Counted from the stretch's first letter, positions 52,811-63,508 are shown. The stretch is 64,000 bases of DNA from Pseudorhodoplanes sp. (GCA_022843165.1 JALHOD010000002.1:186001-250000), one strand, 5' to 3'. Notes: generated by a model not told the origin, from the sequence alone. Program-made: numbers and translations.

Positions 52811-52947
52811 TTAAAAACATTCGTTTCACTTATCAATTGGCCTCCGCCATATTCTCCTCAACCCCAAAACGGGCGGGAAATCGGGTGGCTCCGGCGCGGT
52901 CCGGAAGCCAAATTTCCCCGTCCCAGAAAGGATTTGAGGAGGCCCTC

Positions 52948-53310
52948 ATGGCTTCGACCCATTGCCCGTCCGCGGCGTCGCCGCACTTTTTCAGCACGCC
53001 GCTGTCGGCGCTTCTGGCAAGCCTTCGCAAGCTGGTCCTGACGCTGAAAAATCGTCGCCAGGCCGCGAAGCTGGCCGACATGGACGAGCGCATGCTGCGC
53101 GACATCGGACTGACCCGCAGCGACCTGCGCGACGCCTATGCCGAGCCGCTCTGGCGTGACCCGACCGACATCCTGGCCGGCCGCGCTCGCGACCGCCGCC
53201 AGCACCGGTCCACGCCGGACTCCAAGGCGTTTCTCGCCTCGCCCTCGCTGGTTCCGCACGACGGCTTCACCGTGCCCGACACCAACCGCCCCTCGCGGCA
53301 CACGGTGTGA
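52948..53310 (+). CDS. DUF1127 (YjiS-like) protein
   Basis: A 120-residue protein with a short basic DUF1127 motif in the middle (LADMDERMLRDIGLTRSDLRDA, about residues 46-70). DUF1127 proteins bind RNA or act in phosphate and stress metabolism in Rhodobacter and Agrobacterium. AGGAGG lies six bases before ATG 52948, and a strong terminator ends the gene. The divergent LysR regulator suggests direct control. It is longer than the 47-residue minimal DUF1127 proteins. Confidence 0.87.
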   Translation: MASTHCPSAASPHFFSTPLSALLASLRKLVLTLKNRRQAAKLADMDERMLRDIGLTRSDLRDAYAEPLWRDPTDILAGRARDRRQHRSTPDSKAFLASPSLVPHDGFTVPDTNRPSRHTV

Positions 53311-53386
53311 CCCTCTGCCCCGGCCGGTCCCCTCCCGGGCCGGCCAGACGATCCGCCCGCGCTTCCCCTCGCACGTCAGCGGATCC

Positions 53387-53420
53387 GCGCCCGCCGAGCC
53401 CTCGGCGGGCGCTTCTTTTT
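53387..53420 (+). terminator. Intrinsic terminator of the DUF1127 gene
   Basis: GCGCCCGCCGAG (53387-53398) pairs with CTCGGCGGGCGC (53401-53412) and is followed by TTCTTTTT. It is 76 bases after the DUF1127 stop and 14 bases before the 3' end of the convergent membrane protein gene. Confidence 0.9.
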
Positions 53421-53433
53421 ACCCGCAGGAAAA

Positions 53434-55119
53434 TCAGAATGCGCGGCCGAGCGCCTTTTGCGTGAAGCCGCGCCGGTCCTTGACCACGCCGATGGTGACG
53501 CCGAGCCGCTCAATCCTGGCGATGACCCGGCCATCCACCAGCTTGTCGCAGTTCATGTGTGTCGGCGCGATGTAGAAATCCGCCTCCAGCCAGCCCGGCG
53601 ATGCCTCCAGTCGTCTGTCGGCGTAATTCTCGAACGCGAATTTCTCGCCGCAGACACCGATCGTGTACTTGCGCGGCGATTTTTCGTTGGCGAGGTCGAG
53701 ATAGCTTTCGAGCGCGCGGACCGCCTCCGGCATCATGTTGACCCAGTAGTCCATCTCGTAGCGGCGCTCGGCGCCCGGCAATCCGCCGACCACGGAGTTG
53801 TAGAACAGATATTCGTAGGGATGCAGCCGCACCAGCAGACTCGCGTTCCAGGCGAAGGCCGCGATCAGCGCCGCGACAGCGCCCGCCTTCGCCCATCGCC
53901 ATGGATCAAGCGACAGTAACAAGGCGTCGAATCCGATGCCGGACAACACCGCGAGCGGCGGCACCACAAACAGGAAATGCCGCATGCCGGTAAAGGCCGG
54001 GCCTTCCGTGACCATCTCGCACAGCACCGGGAAGATTGCGACGAACGCAATGAACGCGATCTCGATGCGGCGCCGGCTGGACCGCCAGATGGAAACACCA
54101 CGCGCAGGCCAGGCCGTGATGACCAGCGCGCCTGCGGCACCGGCCAGGATCACGAGCGGCGACTTGATGGCGAGATAGAACGGAACGTACCACCAGGGGA
54201 CGTCGGCCATCTTGTAGATCTCGCCCGCGACGATGGTGCGGATCTCGTAATGGAAATGCGCGAATGAAAAGAGCGCGCGCAAGGGATTCAACGGCGCCTG
54301 CGCCGCCCAAGGCCAAGCCGCGATCATGATCAGATAGCCGAGCGCAAAAGCCGGCAGCAGCCGCAGGCCCGACCGCACCGCGAACCACAGGCTGCGGCCA
54401 ATTCCCTGTGCCGAGCGCAGGTCCGGCCACGGCATGGCCAGCGCGATCGCAAGGCAAGCATAGCCGGCCAGCAACAGTCCGATGGCGCGCAAGCCCGTAG
54501 CCGCGCCCAGCAGCATCCCGAAGCCGAGGATGTCGATCCAGCGCGGCGCGGGAAAATCGCGCGCGGCGCGCAGCAGGAAATAGACCGCGCCGATCATCGC
54601 GGCGGCGAAGGGAATGTCCTTGGTGTGATTGAACATGGCCCCGAACCAGGGGCCGCAAATCGCAAGCGCGACGACGGCCAGCAACCCGGCGCGCGGACCG
54701 GCGATCAGCCGTGCCACGGCGCCGGTCGCCGCCACGCCGGCGACACCGATGACGGCGCTCAGCGCGTGGCGGATGGCATAAATGTCGGCAGGGAGAATTT
54801 TCGCAATCAACACGGCGACAACGTCGAATATGCCGCCGTAGAGATACAGATTGCGATAGTCGAACAGCGTGCGGTCGGTGAACCCGCTCGTGTAATAGGA
54901 GACGATCATTTCGCCGTAGCGGTGCTGGACCTCCTCGTCGTTGGAAATGCCGTAATCGCGGAAGGTCAGCGCCACCAGCAGCAACAGGCCCGCGACCAGA
55001 ACGCCGCAGGCCAGATCATACGCTCGCTCACCCAGGCCGGACCGCACGCTAAGCTGCTTCCCGCCGACGTCTCCTCGCCCCATGCCACCATAGATGAACG
55101 GTTTCCGGGACGCTGTCAT
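53434..55119 (-). CDS. GT-C-like multi-pass membrane protein (putative glycosyltransferase family 39)
   Basis: A 561-residue protein with about ten hydrophobic helices. After the first helix comes FRDYGISNDEEVQHRYGEMI, in which the Asp-Glu pair matches the acidic catalytic loop of GT-C (ArnT/PMT-like) transferases that use lipid-linked sugars. A conserved-looking HTKDIPF loop and a soluble C-terminal tail with TIGVCGEKFAFENY follow. The start is uncertain: ATG 55119 is used, ATG 55083 or GTG 55170 are possible. Target and sugar are unknown. It stands alone. Confidence 0.7.
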   Translation of the reverse strand: MTASRKPFIYGGMGRGDVGGKQLSVRSGLGERAYDLACGVLVAGLLLLVALTFRDYGISNDEEVQHRYGEMIVSYYTSGFTDRTLFDYRNLYLYGGIFDVVAVLIAKILPADIYAIRHALSAVIGVAGVAATGAVARLIAGPRAGLLAVVALAICGPWFGAMFNHTKDIPFAAAMIGAVYFLLRAARDFPAPRWIDILGFGMLLGAATGLRAIGLLLAGYACLAIALAMPWPDLRSAQGIGRSLWFAVRSGLRLLPAFALGYLIMIAAWPWAAQAPLNPLRALFSFAHFHYEIRTIVAGEIYKMADVPWWYVPFYLAIKSPLVILAGAAGALVITAWPARGVSIWRSSRRRIEIAFIAFVAIFPVLCEMVTEGPAFTGMRHFLFVVPPLAVLSGIGFDALLLSLDPWRWAKAGAVAALIAAFAWNASLLVRLHPYEYLFYNSVVGGLPGAERRYEMDYWVNMMPEAVRALESYLDLANEKSPRKYTIGVCGEKFAFENYADRRLEASPGWLEADFYIAPTHMNCDKLVDGRVIARIERLGVTIGVVKDRRGFTQKALGRAF

Positions 55120-55263
55120 GCTGCCCCGCACAACGGCCGCTGGAAATCGATCCGTATGGACCAAATTCACGAAATTGTATGACGCCGATATCGGTCTCGC
55201 CTCGGCTCGGGGGGTTCTTTAACATGGCGGCCGGGCAACCTTTCAGGGCAGGGCTGATCGCAA

Positions 55264-55806
55264 ATGATCCGGCATTTCTGCGTGCTGACGGCCTGTTGTG
55301 TCCTGCTCTTGGCCGGACCGCGGGGCGCGCAGGCGCAAGTGGGCTTTGACCGGCCGGGTGGCGATTATGCCAGCATGGCGGTTCGCAGCGGCGATCCGGC
55401 GGTCTGCGCGGCGCGGTGCGAACGCGACGGCAAATGCCGGGCCTGGAGCTTTTCCTATCCCCGCACCGCCGCGCGCGATGCGATTTGCTGGCTGAAGAAT
55501 CAGGTCACGCCGGCCAAGGAGGACAGCTGCTGCATTTCAGGAGTGAGGGGGGCCGCCGTGGCCGAGCCGCGCACCGGCGAGCTCGAATTCGCGATCGACC
55601 GGCTCGGCGGCGACTACCGCAACATCGATCTGCCCGCCGATCCCACCGGGAAAGCCTGCGCCGATGCCTGCCAGGCCGACCCCAGGTGTCGCGCCTTCAC
55701 CTATGTGCGGCCCGGCTATATCGGCCCAGGCGCCCGCTGCTTCCTGAAAGACCGCATCACAAGGCCGCGGCATAAACCCTGCTGCATCTCAGGCGTTGTC
55801 AGATAG
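55264..55806 (+). CDS. Secreted PAN/Apple-domain protein, two tandem domains
   Basis: A 180-residue exported protein. The signal peptide ends AQA (about residue 24). Two similar cysteine-rich modules follow, each with a D(R/-)xGGDY start, a CxxxCxxxxxCRA(W/F) centre, a C(W/F)LK(N/D) strand and a final CCISGV. These are PAN_4-type domains, which bind proteins or carbohydrates. The repeat of the whole pattern within one chain shows internal duplication. Its stop lies 32 bases before the DUF6152 ATG, so it is probably in one unit with the two genes that follow. Confidence 0.85.
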   Translation: MIRHFCVLTACCVLLLAGPRGAQAQVGFDRPGGDYASMAVRSGDPAVCAARCERDGKCRAWSFSYPRTAARDAICWLKNQVTPAKEDSCCISGVRGAAVAEPRTGELEFAIDRLGGDYRNIDLPADPTGKACADACQADPRCRAFTYVRPGYIGPGARCFLKDRITRPRHKPCCISGVVR

Positions 55807-55837
55807 TTTTCCTGTCGAGCGACATCAGGAGCCGTCA

Positions 55838-56185
55838 ATGAAAAAACCCGTCATCTTTCTCGCCGTTGCCACGCTGCTGACCGGCACCGCCGCCGCGCAT
55901 CACGGCTGGGGCAGCTATGACGCCTCCAAGCCCGTCAGCGTGACCGGGGTCATTCTCACGTCCAAATACGAGAATCCGCACGCCACGCTTACGGTGCGCG
56001 GCAGTGACAAGGTCTGGACGGTGACGCTGGCGCCAACCTTCCGCATGACCAATCGCGGCGCGCTCGCCGGCATGATCGCCGTGGGCAAAACCATCACGGC
56101 CTATGGCTATCCCTCCACGGTCGAGAAGGACGAGATGCGCGCCGAGCGCATCACCGTCGACGGCAAAACCGTCGAGATGCGTTGA
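55838..56185 (+). CDS. DUF6152 family periplasmic protein, mature N terminus His-His
   Basis: A 115-residue exported protein. The signal peptide is MKKPVIFLAVATLLTGTAAA and the next residues are HHGWGSYD. If cut after AAA, the mature protein begins with two histidines, similar to the N-terminal His of CopC-type copper proteins. The rest looks like a small beta (OB-like) domain with a third His in ENPHATL. AGGAG precedes ATG 55838. Its stop overlaps the DUF6644 start by one base. Function is unknown; copper or metal binding is my inference. Confidence 0.85.
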   Translation: MKKPVIFLAVATLLTGTAAAHHGWGSYDASKPVSVTGVILTSKYENPHATLTVRGSDKVWTVTLAPTFRMTNRGALAGMIAVGKTITAYGYPSTVEKDEMRAERITVDGKTVEMR

Positions 56186-56676
56186 TGACCGACGCCGCAC
56201 CGACGATCTTCGTCGCACTCGAAGCGTCGGCGATCGGCGCGGCGATCCGGCAATCGACGTGGATCTACATGACGGCCAATGTCGGCCACATCGTCTCGCT
56301 GGTGGTGTTTGCGGGCGCGGTGGCGGTGATGGATGTGCGCATGACGGGCGCGCTCGCCGCCACGTCGCCGGGCTATGTGCTGAAGGCCGCGCGACGGGTG
56401 GCGATCGCCGCATTCGTTGGATTGGTGGCGACCGGCGCGGTGCTGTTCACCGCCGAGGCCAGTCACGTCATCACCAACCCTGTGTTCCAGCTCAAGCTGG
56501 CGCTCATCGCACTCGCGCTTCTCAACGTCACCTGGTTCGAATTCTTCACCGCCCCGAAGGTGAAGTCGCTGTCGCCGCTCACGCCACTGCCCGCGGCCGC
56601 GCGCAGAGCGGGGTTCATTTCGATCGGATTGTGGATCGCGGTCGCCGCAGCGGGGCGGACGATTGCGTATCTCTAG
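56185..56676 (+). CDS. DUF6644 family membrane protein, CopD-like in layout
   Basis: A 163-residue protein with four to five hydrophobic helices. Two His lie at helix ends (NVGHIVSL and EASHVITN). The layout, helix-His-helix in the membrane, resembles CopD/YebZ-type proteins, and it is encoded with a periplasmic His-started protein as CopD is with CopC. Its ATG overlaps the DUF6152 TGA (TGATG), so the two are made together. It converges with tldD, two bases away. A copper or haem role is an inference. Confidence 0.8.
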   Translation: MTDAAPTIFVALEASAIGAAIRQSTWIYMTANVGHIVSLVVFAGAVAVMDVRMTGALAATSPGYVLKAARRVAIAAFVGLVATGAVLFTAEASHVITNPVFQLKLALIALALLNVTWFEFFTAPKVKSLSPLTPLPAAARRAGFISIGLWIAVAAAGRTIAYL

Positions 56677-56678
56677 CG

Positions 56679-58109
56679 TCAGCCGGTGCCGCCGACGGTG
56701 ATGCGGTCCATCCGCAACGTGGGCTGGCCGACGCCGACCGGCACGCCCTGCCCGTTCTTGCCGCAGGTGCCGATGCCGTGGTCAAGCGCCAGATCGTTGC
56801 CGACCATCGAGATGCGGTGCAAGTCGGTCGGACCGTTGCCGATCAGCATCGCGCCCTTCAGCGGCGCGCCGATCCTGCCGTTCTCGAGCTTGTAGGCCTC
56901 GGTGCACTGGAACACGTATTTGCCGGAGGTGATGTCGACCTGCCCGCCGCCGAAATTCACCGCGTAGATTCCGTTCTTCACGGACGCGAGAATCTCGCCG
57001 GGATCGCGGTCGCCGGCCAGCATGTAGGTGTTGGTCATGCGCGGCATCGGCACATGGCCGTAGGATTCGCGGCGGCCATTGCCGGTCGGCTTCATGTTCA
57101 TCAGCCGCGCATTCTGCCGGTCCTGCATGTAACCGACGAGAACGCCGTCCTCGATCAGCAGGGTCTTGTTGGTCGGGGTGCCTTCGTCATCGATCGACAG
57201 CGAACCACGCCGCGCATTGATCGTGCCGTCATCGACTACCGTGACGCCGGGCGCGGCGACGCGCTGGCCCATCAGGCCGGCAAAGGCCGAGGTCTTCTTG
57301 CGGTTGAAGTCGCCTTCCAGACCGTGACCGACGGCTTCATGCAGCATGACTCCGGGCCAGCCGGGACCGAGCACCACATCCATCTCGCCCGCGGGCGCCG
57401 GAACCGAATCGAGATTGACCAGCGCCTGTCGCACGGCATCGTCGACCGCGTCGCGCCAGGCGCCGCTCTCGATGAAACGCGCATAGCCTTCGCGGCCGCC
57501 ATAGCCGTGACTGCCGGTTTCCTGCCGCGTGCCGTCGCCGGCGACGATGGAGACATTGATCCGCACCATCGGCCGCACGTCGCGATAGGTTTCGCCATCT
57601 GCGCGCACGATCTCCACGACCTGCCATGACGCACCGAGGCTCGCCGACACCTGCCGCACGCGCGGATCCTTGGCGCGCGCATAGGCGTCGATCTCCTGCA
57701 GCAATTTGACCTTGGTCTCGAAGCCGGGCGCATCAAGCGGATTCTCGTCGCCATAGAGGCGGACATTGCTGCGGCCGGGCGCATCGGCATAACGGCCGGA
57801 ATAACCGCCCTTCACCGCCCGCACGGCGTCGGCGGCGCGGACCAGCGCCTGTTCCGACAGATCGGAGGCATGGGCGTAACCGACCGCCTCATCCTTCACC
57901 GCGCGCAGGCCAAATCCCTGCGAGGTATCGTAGGTCGCCTGTTTCAGCCGCCCATTGTCGAAGCCGAGCGCTTCGGACTGGCGGTATTCGAGGAAGAGTT
58001 CGCCGTCATCGGCGCCTTCCAGTCCGCGCGTGATCAGGGCTCTGACGCGTCCGCGATCAAGGCCGGCGCGGTCGATGAGGGAGGATGTGGAGACGAGTTT
58101 GCTGGTCAT
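56679..58109 (-). CDS. tldD: Metalloprotease TldD
   Basis: Zinc-dependent peptidase subunit that with TldE (PmbA) matures ribosomally made peptides and degrades small proteins. The 476-residue protein has the active-site motif HEAVGHGLEGDFNRKKTSA, containing HExxxH, and the C-terminal region with GNGRRESYGHVPMPRMTNTY. The gene is downstream of the IalB-like gene on the same strand after a 71-base gap. TldE is not in this window. Confidence 0.95.
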   Translation of the reverse strand: MTSKLVSTSSLIDRAGLDRGRVRALITRGLEGADDGELFLEYRQSEALGFDNGRLKQATYDTSQGFGLRAVKDEAVGYAHASDLSEQALVRAADAVRAVKGGYSGRYADAPGRSNVRLYGDENPLDAPGFETKVKLLQEIDAYARAKDPRVRQVSASLGASWQVVEIVRADGETYRDVRPMVRINVSIVAGDGTRQETGSHGYGGREGYARFIESGAWRDAVDDAVRQALVNLDSVPAPAGEMDVVLGPGWPGVMLHEAVGHGLEGDFNRKKTSAFAGLMGQRVAAPGVTVVDDGTINARRGSLSIDDEGTPTNKTLLIEDGVLVGYMQDRQNARLMNMKPTGNGRRESYGHVPMPRMTNTYMLAGDRDPGEILASVKNGIYAVNFGGGQVDITSGKYVFQCTEAYKLENGRIGAPLKGAMLIGNGPTDLHRISMVGNDLALDHGIGTCGKNGQGVPVGVGQPTLRMDRITVGGTG

Positions 58110-58180
58110 GAATATTTACATAATGCCTTGAAACCGGTCTCGCGAGAGCCCGCAAAGAGGGGATTATCCCTGCTATTCGC

Positions 58181-58702
58181 TCAGGGCAGCTTGTCGAACC
58201 CCTCGCCGAAGCCCTTCAAGCCCATCGGAAAGCCAATTCCCTCTTCCGGGGTCTGGAAGATGATGAAGGTCGCGGTCTGGCCGGCACGCAACTGCTTGAG
58301 CAAAGTGTCGTCCATGATCACCTCGGCGACGCAGCCATTGGGCAGGCAGCGCACAAACCCGGCGCGGCCGACATCGGCATTGTCGATTTTCAGGCCAAGG
58401 CCCGAGGGCAGAAGCACCCCGAGCGGCGCCACCACCCGCATCAGGCGGCTTTTCTGGTCGGCGGTTTTCAGCACGATCACGGTCAGGCCGACATTGGCGC
58501 GGTCCTCGGCGGTCACGCTCTGGATCAGGGCGCATTGCTCGCCCTGGGCGCCCGGCGGGGTGTCGCAGCGGACCTGCCAGTCGTTATGCACAGACTTTAC
58601 GGCGCCCTGCGCCAGGCCGGTCCCGGTCTGCAGGACCAGGAACAGGACAGCCCATGCAACGCCCGCGCAACGGGGGAGAATTGCAGTCTTGGAAAGGATC
58701 AT
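58181..58702 (-). CDS. Invasion-associated locus B (IalB) family exported protein
   Basis: A 173-residue protein with a signal peptide (about 1-32) and the IalB domain: WQVRCDTPPGAQGEQCALIQ near the start and GFVRCLPNGCVAEVIMDD in the middle. Two pairs of Cys likely form disulfides. IalB helps Bartonella attach to red cells, but most members are in free-living bacteria with unknown function. GAGGAG lies five bases before ATG 58702. It is divergent from the cox operon. Confidence 0.86.
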   Translation of the reverse strand: MILSKTAILPRCAGVAWAVLFLVLQTGTGLAQGAVKSVHNDWQVRCDTPPGAQGEQCALIQSVTAEDRANVGLTVIVLKTADQKSRLMRVVAPLGVLLPSGLGLKIDNADVGRAGFVRCLPNGCVAEVIMDDTLLKQLRAGQTATFIIFQTPEEGIGFPMGLKGFGEGFDKLP

Positions 58703-59170
58703 CACCACTCCTCGGCCGGCCGTTTCTTGCCCTTCGCCGTCATGCGCCCCCCGAATCGCGCGCCAGGGAGGGCGAGAAATGCCTGCCTACAGCGTGAAGG
58801 CCCGGTGTCAAGGACACACAATCCCGCGACCGCTGCGTCCCGATCCGGGCTGGAACCGCTCCAAACCGCCCGGATTCCGTGCCTTGGCGGCGAGTCGGCG
58901 CCCTAAGCAGTTTGTCGCATTTTTCGCGACATGAGCGTCATTGCGAGTAGGTCTAAATTATGGTTTGAGAGGCCGGGATTTACCCATAAATCCTGTCGCG
59001 CGCCCGCCAAATCGGCGTCTCTTGATGACGTCTTTTGGGCTCCGGTCCGGTCTCTGCCGGACGGATTGCTCCCGAGACGGCCACGTCCTCAAGCGGGCTG
59101 CCGCGAACCGGCTGAACCCACCTTACCCGGGTGTGACCATGGCCGATCTGGCGAAGGAGCGAAAAAGACA
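58703..59170. other. 468-base noncoding region upstream of the cox operon
   Basis: No credible gene is seen; open frames here are shadows with no family pattern. It must hold the promoters of the IalB-like gene (minus) and of coxB (plus). It contains a 6-bp inverted repeat at 58913-58931. I could not find a convincing -35/-10 pair; TTGAGA at 58965 with ATAAAT at 58986 has a spacer of only 15. Confidence 0.6.
58913..58931. promoter_or_regulatory. Inverted repeat upstream of coxB (operator candidate)
   Basis: TGTCGC-N7-GCGACA, perfect 6-bp arms, 240 bases before the coxB start. It could bind a dimeric regulator of the cox operon. It does not match the FNR/FixK consensus, and no regulator is known from the sequence. 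Confidence 0.4.
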
Positions 59171-60019
59171 ATGCGGGCGCAGATAAAGTTGATCGCTTTG
59201 GCAGCGGCCAAGGCCGCCTTTCTCACGGCTGTCCTTTTCCCGGCCGCGGCGCTGGCCGGTATCGGACAGCCCTCGCCCTGGCAGCTCGGGCTGCAGCAGG
59301 CGGCGACGCCGGTGATGGAGAACATCACCTGGTTCCACGACTTCCTGCTCTACATCATCACCGCGATCACGGTCTTCGTGCTGATCCTGCTGGTAATCAT
59401 CATGGTGCGCTTCAATGCGCGCGCCAATCCGGTGCCATCCAAGACCACCCATCACACACTGCTCGAAGTGGCATGGACCGTCCTGCCGGTGGTCATCCTG
59501 GTGGCCGTGGCGGTGCCGTCGTTCCGCCTGCTGTTCTTCCAGCTCAACATCCCGCAGGCCGACATCACCGTGAAGGCGACCGGCAAGCAGTGGTTCTGGA
59601 GCTATGCCTATCCGGACAATGGCGGCTTCGAGTTCGACTCGCTGATGCTGCAGGACAAGGACCGCAAGCCCGACCAGCCTCGCCTGCTCGCCGTCGACAA
59701 CGAAGTGGTGGTTCCGGTCAACAAGGTGGTGCGCGTGCAGGTCACGGCCGCCGACGTGATCCATGCCTTCGCGGTGCCGTCCTTCGGCGTCAAGATCGAC
59801 GCGATCCCCGGCCGGCTTAACGAAACCTGGTTCAAGGCAACGCGCGAAGGCGTCTATTACGGCCAATGCTCGGAGCTGTGCGGCAAGGATCACGCCTATA
59901 TGCCGATCACGGTCCGCGTCGTCAGCGACAAGGATTTCGCAGCCTGGATCGATCAGGCCAAGAAGAAGTTCGCGCGCGGCGAAAACGCTGCTGTCACAGT
60001 GGCTGCGGCCGCCGAATAG
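59171..60019 (+). CDS. coxB: Cytochrome c oxidase subunit II
   Basis: The copper-A subunit of aa3 oxidase, which takes electrons from cytochrome c. The 282-residue protein has a signal peptide (about 1-29), two membrane helices (about 55-80 and 97-120) and a periplasmic cupredoxin domain. The CuA ligands are all there: His198, Cys233, Glu235, Cys237, His241 and Met244 (GQCSELCGKDHAYM). The aromatic electron-entry patch QWFWSYAYP is normal. ATG 59171 begins the signal peptide; the upstream open frame is not coding. Confidence 0.97.
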   Translation: MRAQIKLIALAAAKAAFLTAVLFPAAALAGIGQPSPWQLGLQQAATPVMENITWFHDFLLYIITAITVFVLILLVIIMVRFNARANPVPSKTTHHTLLEVAWTVLPVVILVAVAVPSFRLLFFQLNIPQADITVKATGKQWFWSYAYPDNGGFEFDSLMLQDKDRKPDQPRLLAVDNEVVVPVNKVVRVQVTAADVIHAFAVPSFGVKIDAIPGRLNETWFKATREGVYYGQCSELCGKDHAYMPITVRVVSDKDFAAWIDQAKKKFARGENAAVTVAAAAE

Positions 60020-60052
60020 GCGCCGCAGACATATAGGATTACCTGAATGTGT

Positions 60053-61719
<1,667 letters not shown>

Positions 61720-61729
61720 GACGCAGAAC

Positions 61730-62701
61730 GTGACCCGAATCCCGTCTCTTGCCGCCCGTCATCCGCTGCAGCCCTCCGCTGTGGCGGACGACGCGCGTTT
61801 CGAGCCGAGCCTGGCGACGGCTGGCGATTACATCGCGCTGCTCAAGCCGCGGGTCATGTCTCTGGTGATCTTCACCGCGCTGGTCGGCCTCGTGATCGCG
61901 CCCGGCCATATCCATCCGGTACTCGGCTTCACCGCGCTGCTCTGCATCGCGGTCGGCGCCGGTGCCGCCGGTGCGCTCAACATGTGGTACGAATCAGACA
62001 TCGACGCGGTGATGGAACGCACCGCCAAGCGTCCGCTGCCGAGCGGACGGATCGGGCGTGACGAAGCGCTCGCCTTCGGCATCATCCTTTCGGTATTTTC
62101 GATCGTGACCATGGGACTGATGGTCAATGCCCTGGCTGCCGGCCTGCTCGCCTTCACCATCTTCTTCTATGCCGTCGTCTATACGATCTGGCTGAAGCGT
62201 TTCACCCCGCAGAACATCGTGATCGGCGGCGCCGCCGGCGCCTTCCCGCCGATGATCGGCTGGGCCGCGGCCACCGGCGCGATCGGCCTCGAACCGATCC
62301 TGATGTTCCTGATCATCTTCTTCTGGACGCCGCCGCATTTCTGGGCGCTGTCGCTCTCGCGCGCCGACGACTATGCGCGCGCCGGCGTGCCGATGCTTCC
62401 GGTGGTGGCGGGCGCGCAGGAAACCAAGCGCCAGATCGCGATCTATTCCGCCGTCCTGCTGCCGGTCGGCATGTCGCCCTGGCTGTTCGGCTTTGCCGGT
62501 GCGGCCTATGCCGCTCTGTCGCTGCTCGGCGGTGCGCTGATGGTGGCGTTCTCGATGCGGCTGCTGCGCGCCGTCGGCCAGCGCGCCGACCGGGTCGCAA
62601 AGCAGCTCTTCGGCTTCTCGATCCTGTATCTCTTTGTGCTGTTTGCCGCACTGCTGGTTGAGCGGGGCTTCGGCCTCGCCATCGGCCGGCTTTCGTGGTG
62701 A
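61730..62701 (+). CDS. ctaB: Protohaem IX farnesyltransferase (haem O synthase)
   Basis: A membrane prenyltransferase that adds a farnesyl group to haem b, the first step toward the haem a of the oxidase. The 323-residue protein has eight to nine helices and the two aspartate motifs: [21 protein letters not shown] and the later [16 protein letters not shown]. The start is GTG 61730, ten bases after the coxA stop. The next gene starts on its stop (GTGA). Confidence 0.96.
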   Translation: MTRIPSLAARHPLQPSAVADDARFEPSLATAGDYIALLKPRVMSLVIFTALVGLVIAPGHIHPVLGFTALLCIAVGAGAAGALNMWYESDIDAVMERTAKRPLPSGRIGRDEALAFGIILSVFSIVTMGLMVNALAAGLLAFTIFFYAVVYTIWLKRFTPQNIVIGGAAGAFPPMIGWAAATGAIGLEPILMFLIIFFWTPPHFWALSLSRADDYARAGVPMLPVVAGAQETKRQIAIYSAVLLPVGMSPWLFGFAGAAYAALSLLGGALMVAFSMRLLRAVGQRADRVAKQLFGFSILYLFVLFAALLVERGFGLAIGRLSW

Positions 62702-62868
62702 GCGCCGTGGCAGACAAAAAAGACAACGGCATCGTCCTGACCGAGGCGCAGAAGCGCGCCCGCCGCGGACGCTCCATCGCCATCGCAGTCACGCTCGCGA
62801 CGCTTGTCGTGCTCTTCTATGTCATCACGCTGGTGAAAGGCCCCGGCCTTTTGAACCGGCCATTGTGA
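62698..62868 (+). CDS. CoxF-like small membrane protein of the oxidase operon
   Basis: A 56-residue protein beginning (GTG) [20 protein letters not shown] with a basic stretch, then one membrane helix ([20 protein letters not shown]) and a short tail. Small proteins of this build lie between ctaB and ctaG in many alphaproteobacteria and are often called CoxF. The GTG start at 62698 overlaps the ctaB stop. An in-frame GTG at 62707 is the alternative. Its role in oxidase assembly is inferred only from place. Confidence 0.8.
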   Translation: MSAVADKKDNGIVLTEAQKRARRGRSIAIAVTLATLVVLFYVITLVKGPGLLNRPL

Positions 62869-62875
62869 AGGCGCC

Positions 62876-63478
62876 ATGAGCAGCACAGGCAATCACCCCG
62901 TCCGATCGACCCGCCGCGATATGCTCGTCGCCGGCGCATGTGGCGCGTTCGTCGCCGGCATGGTCGGGCTGTCCTATGCCTCGGTGCCGCTCTATGATTG
63001 GTTCTGCCGCACGACCGGCTTCGGCGGCCGTACCCAGGTGGCAACCGCCGCACCCGGCCAGGTCCTCGATCGCCTCGTGACCGTGCGCTTCGACGCCAAT
63101 GTCGGTTCCGGCCTGCCGTGGAAATTCGCGCCGGCGCAAACGTCGATCCAGGTCAAGCTGGGCGAAGTCGTGACCGTCGACTACACCGTCATCAATGAAT
63201 CGGCGCGCACCACCAGTGGTGTCGCCTCCTATAACGTCACGCCGCTCAACTGGGGCTCCTATTTCCAGAAGATCAACTGCTTCTGCTTTAGCGATCAGAC
63301 GCTGAAGGCGGGCGAGAAACGTGACATGACGGTTGTGTTCTACGTCGATCCGGCGCTGCTCAACGACAGCGACGCGCGCGAGCACAACACCATCACCCTC
63401 TCCTACACGTTCTATCCGCAACGCGAGCCGCAACGGCCGGTGGCGGAACGCAAGGCGGGTTCGCAGGGACGGATTTAG
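62876..63478 (+). CDS. ctaG: Cytochrome c oxidase assembly protein CtaG (Cox11)
   Basis: Delivers copper to the CuB site of subunit I. The 200-residue protein has one membrane helix (about 16-36) and a periplasmic immunoglobulin-like domain with the copper-binding pair in INCFCF (Cys135, Cys137). A third conserved Cys is in DWFCRT (Cys44). It starts seven bases after the CoxF-like gene, in the order coxB-coxA-ctaB-coxF-ctaG-coxC. Confidence 0.96.
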   Translation: MSSTGNHPVRSTRRDMLVAGACGAFVAGMVGLSYASVPLYDWFCRTTGFGGRTQVATAAPGQVLDRLVTVRFDANVGSGLPWKFAPAQTSIQVKLGEVVTVDYTVINESARTTSGVASYNVTPLNWGSYFQKINCFCFSDQTLKAGEKRDMTVVFYVDPALLNDSDAREHNTITLSYTFYPQREPQRPVAERKAGSQGRI

Positions 63479-63488
63479 AAATTGAATG

Positions 63489-63508
63489 GCAGGCGGCAAG
63501 CCGCCTGC
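63489..63508. repeat. Hairpin in the ctaG-coxC gap
   Basis: GCAGGCGGC and GCCGCCTGC form a perfect 9-bp stem over two bases, ten bases after the ctaG stop and 28 before coxC. No T run follows. It may protect mRNA ends or set the ratio of coxC to the upstream genes. Confidence 0.6.

Noticed and set aside
56103-57629. 508-residue open frame on the plus strand across DUF6644 and opposite tldD
   Set aside because: It overlaps two supported genes and has no domain pattern. tldD on the other strand carries the clear HExxxH metalloprotease motif.
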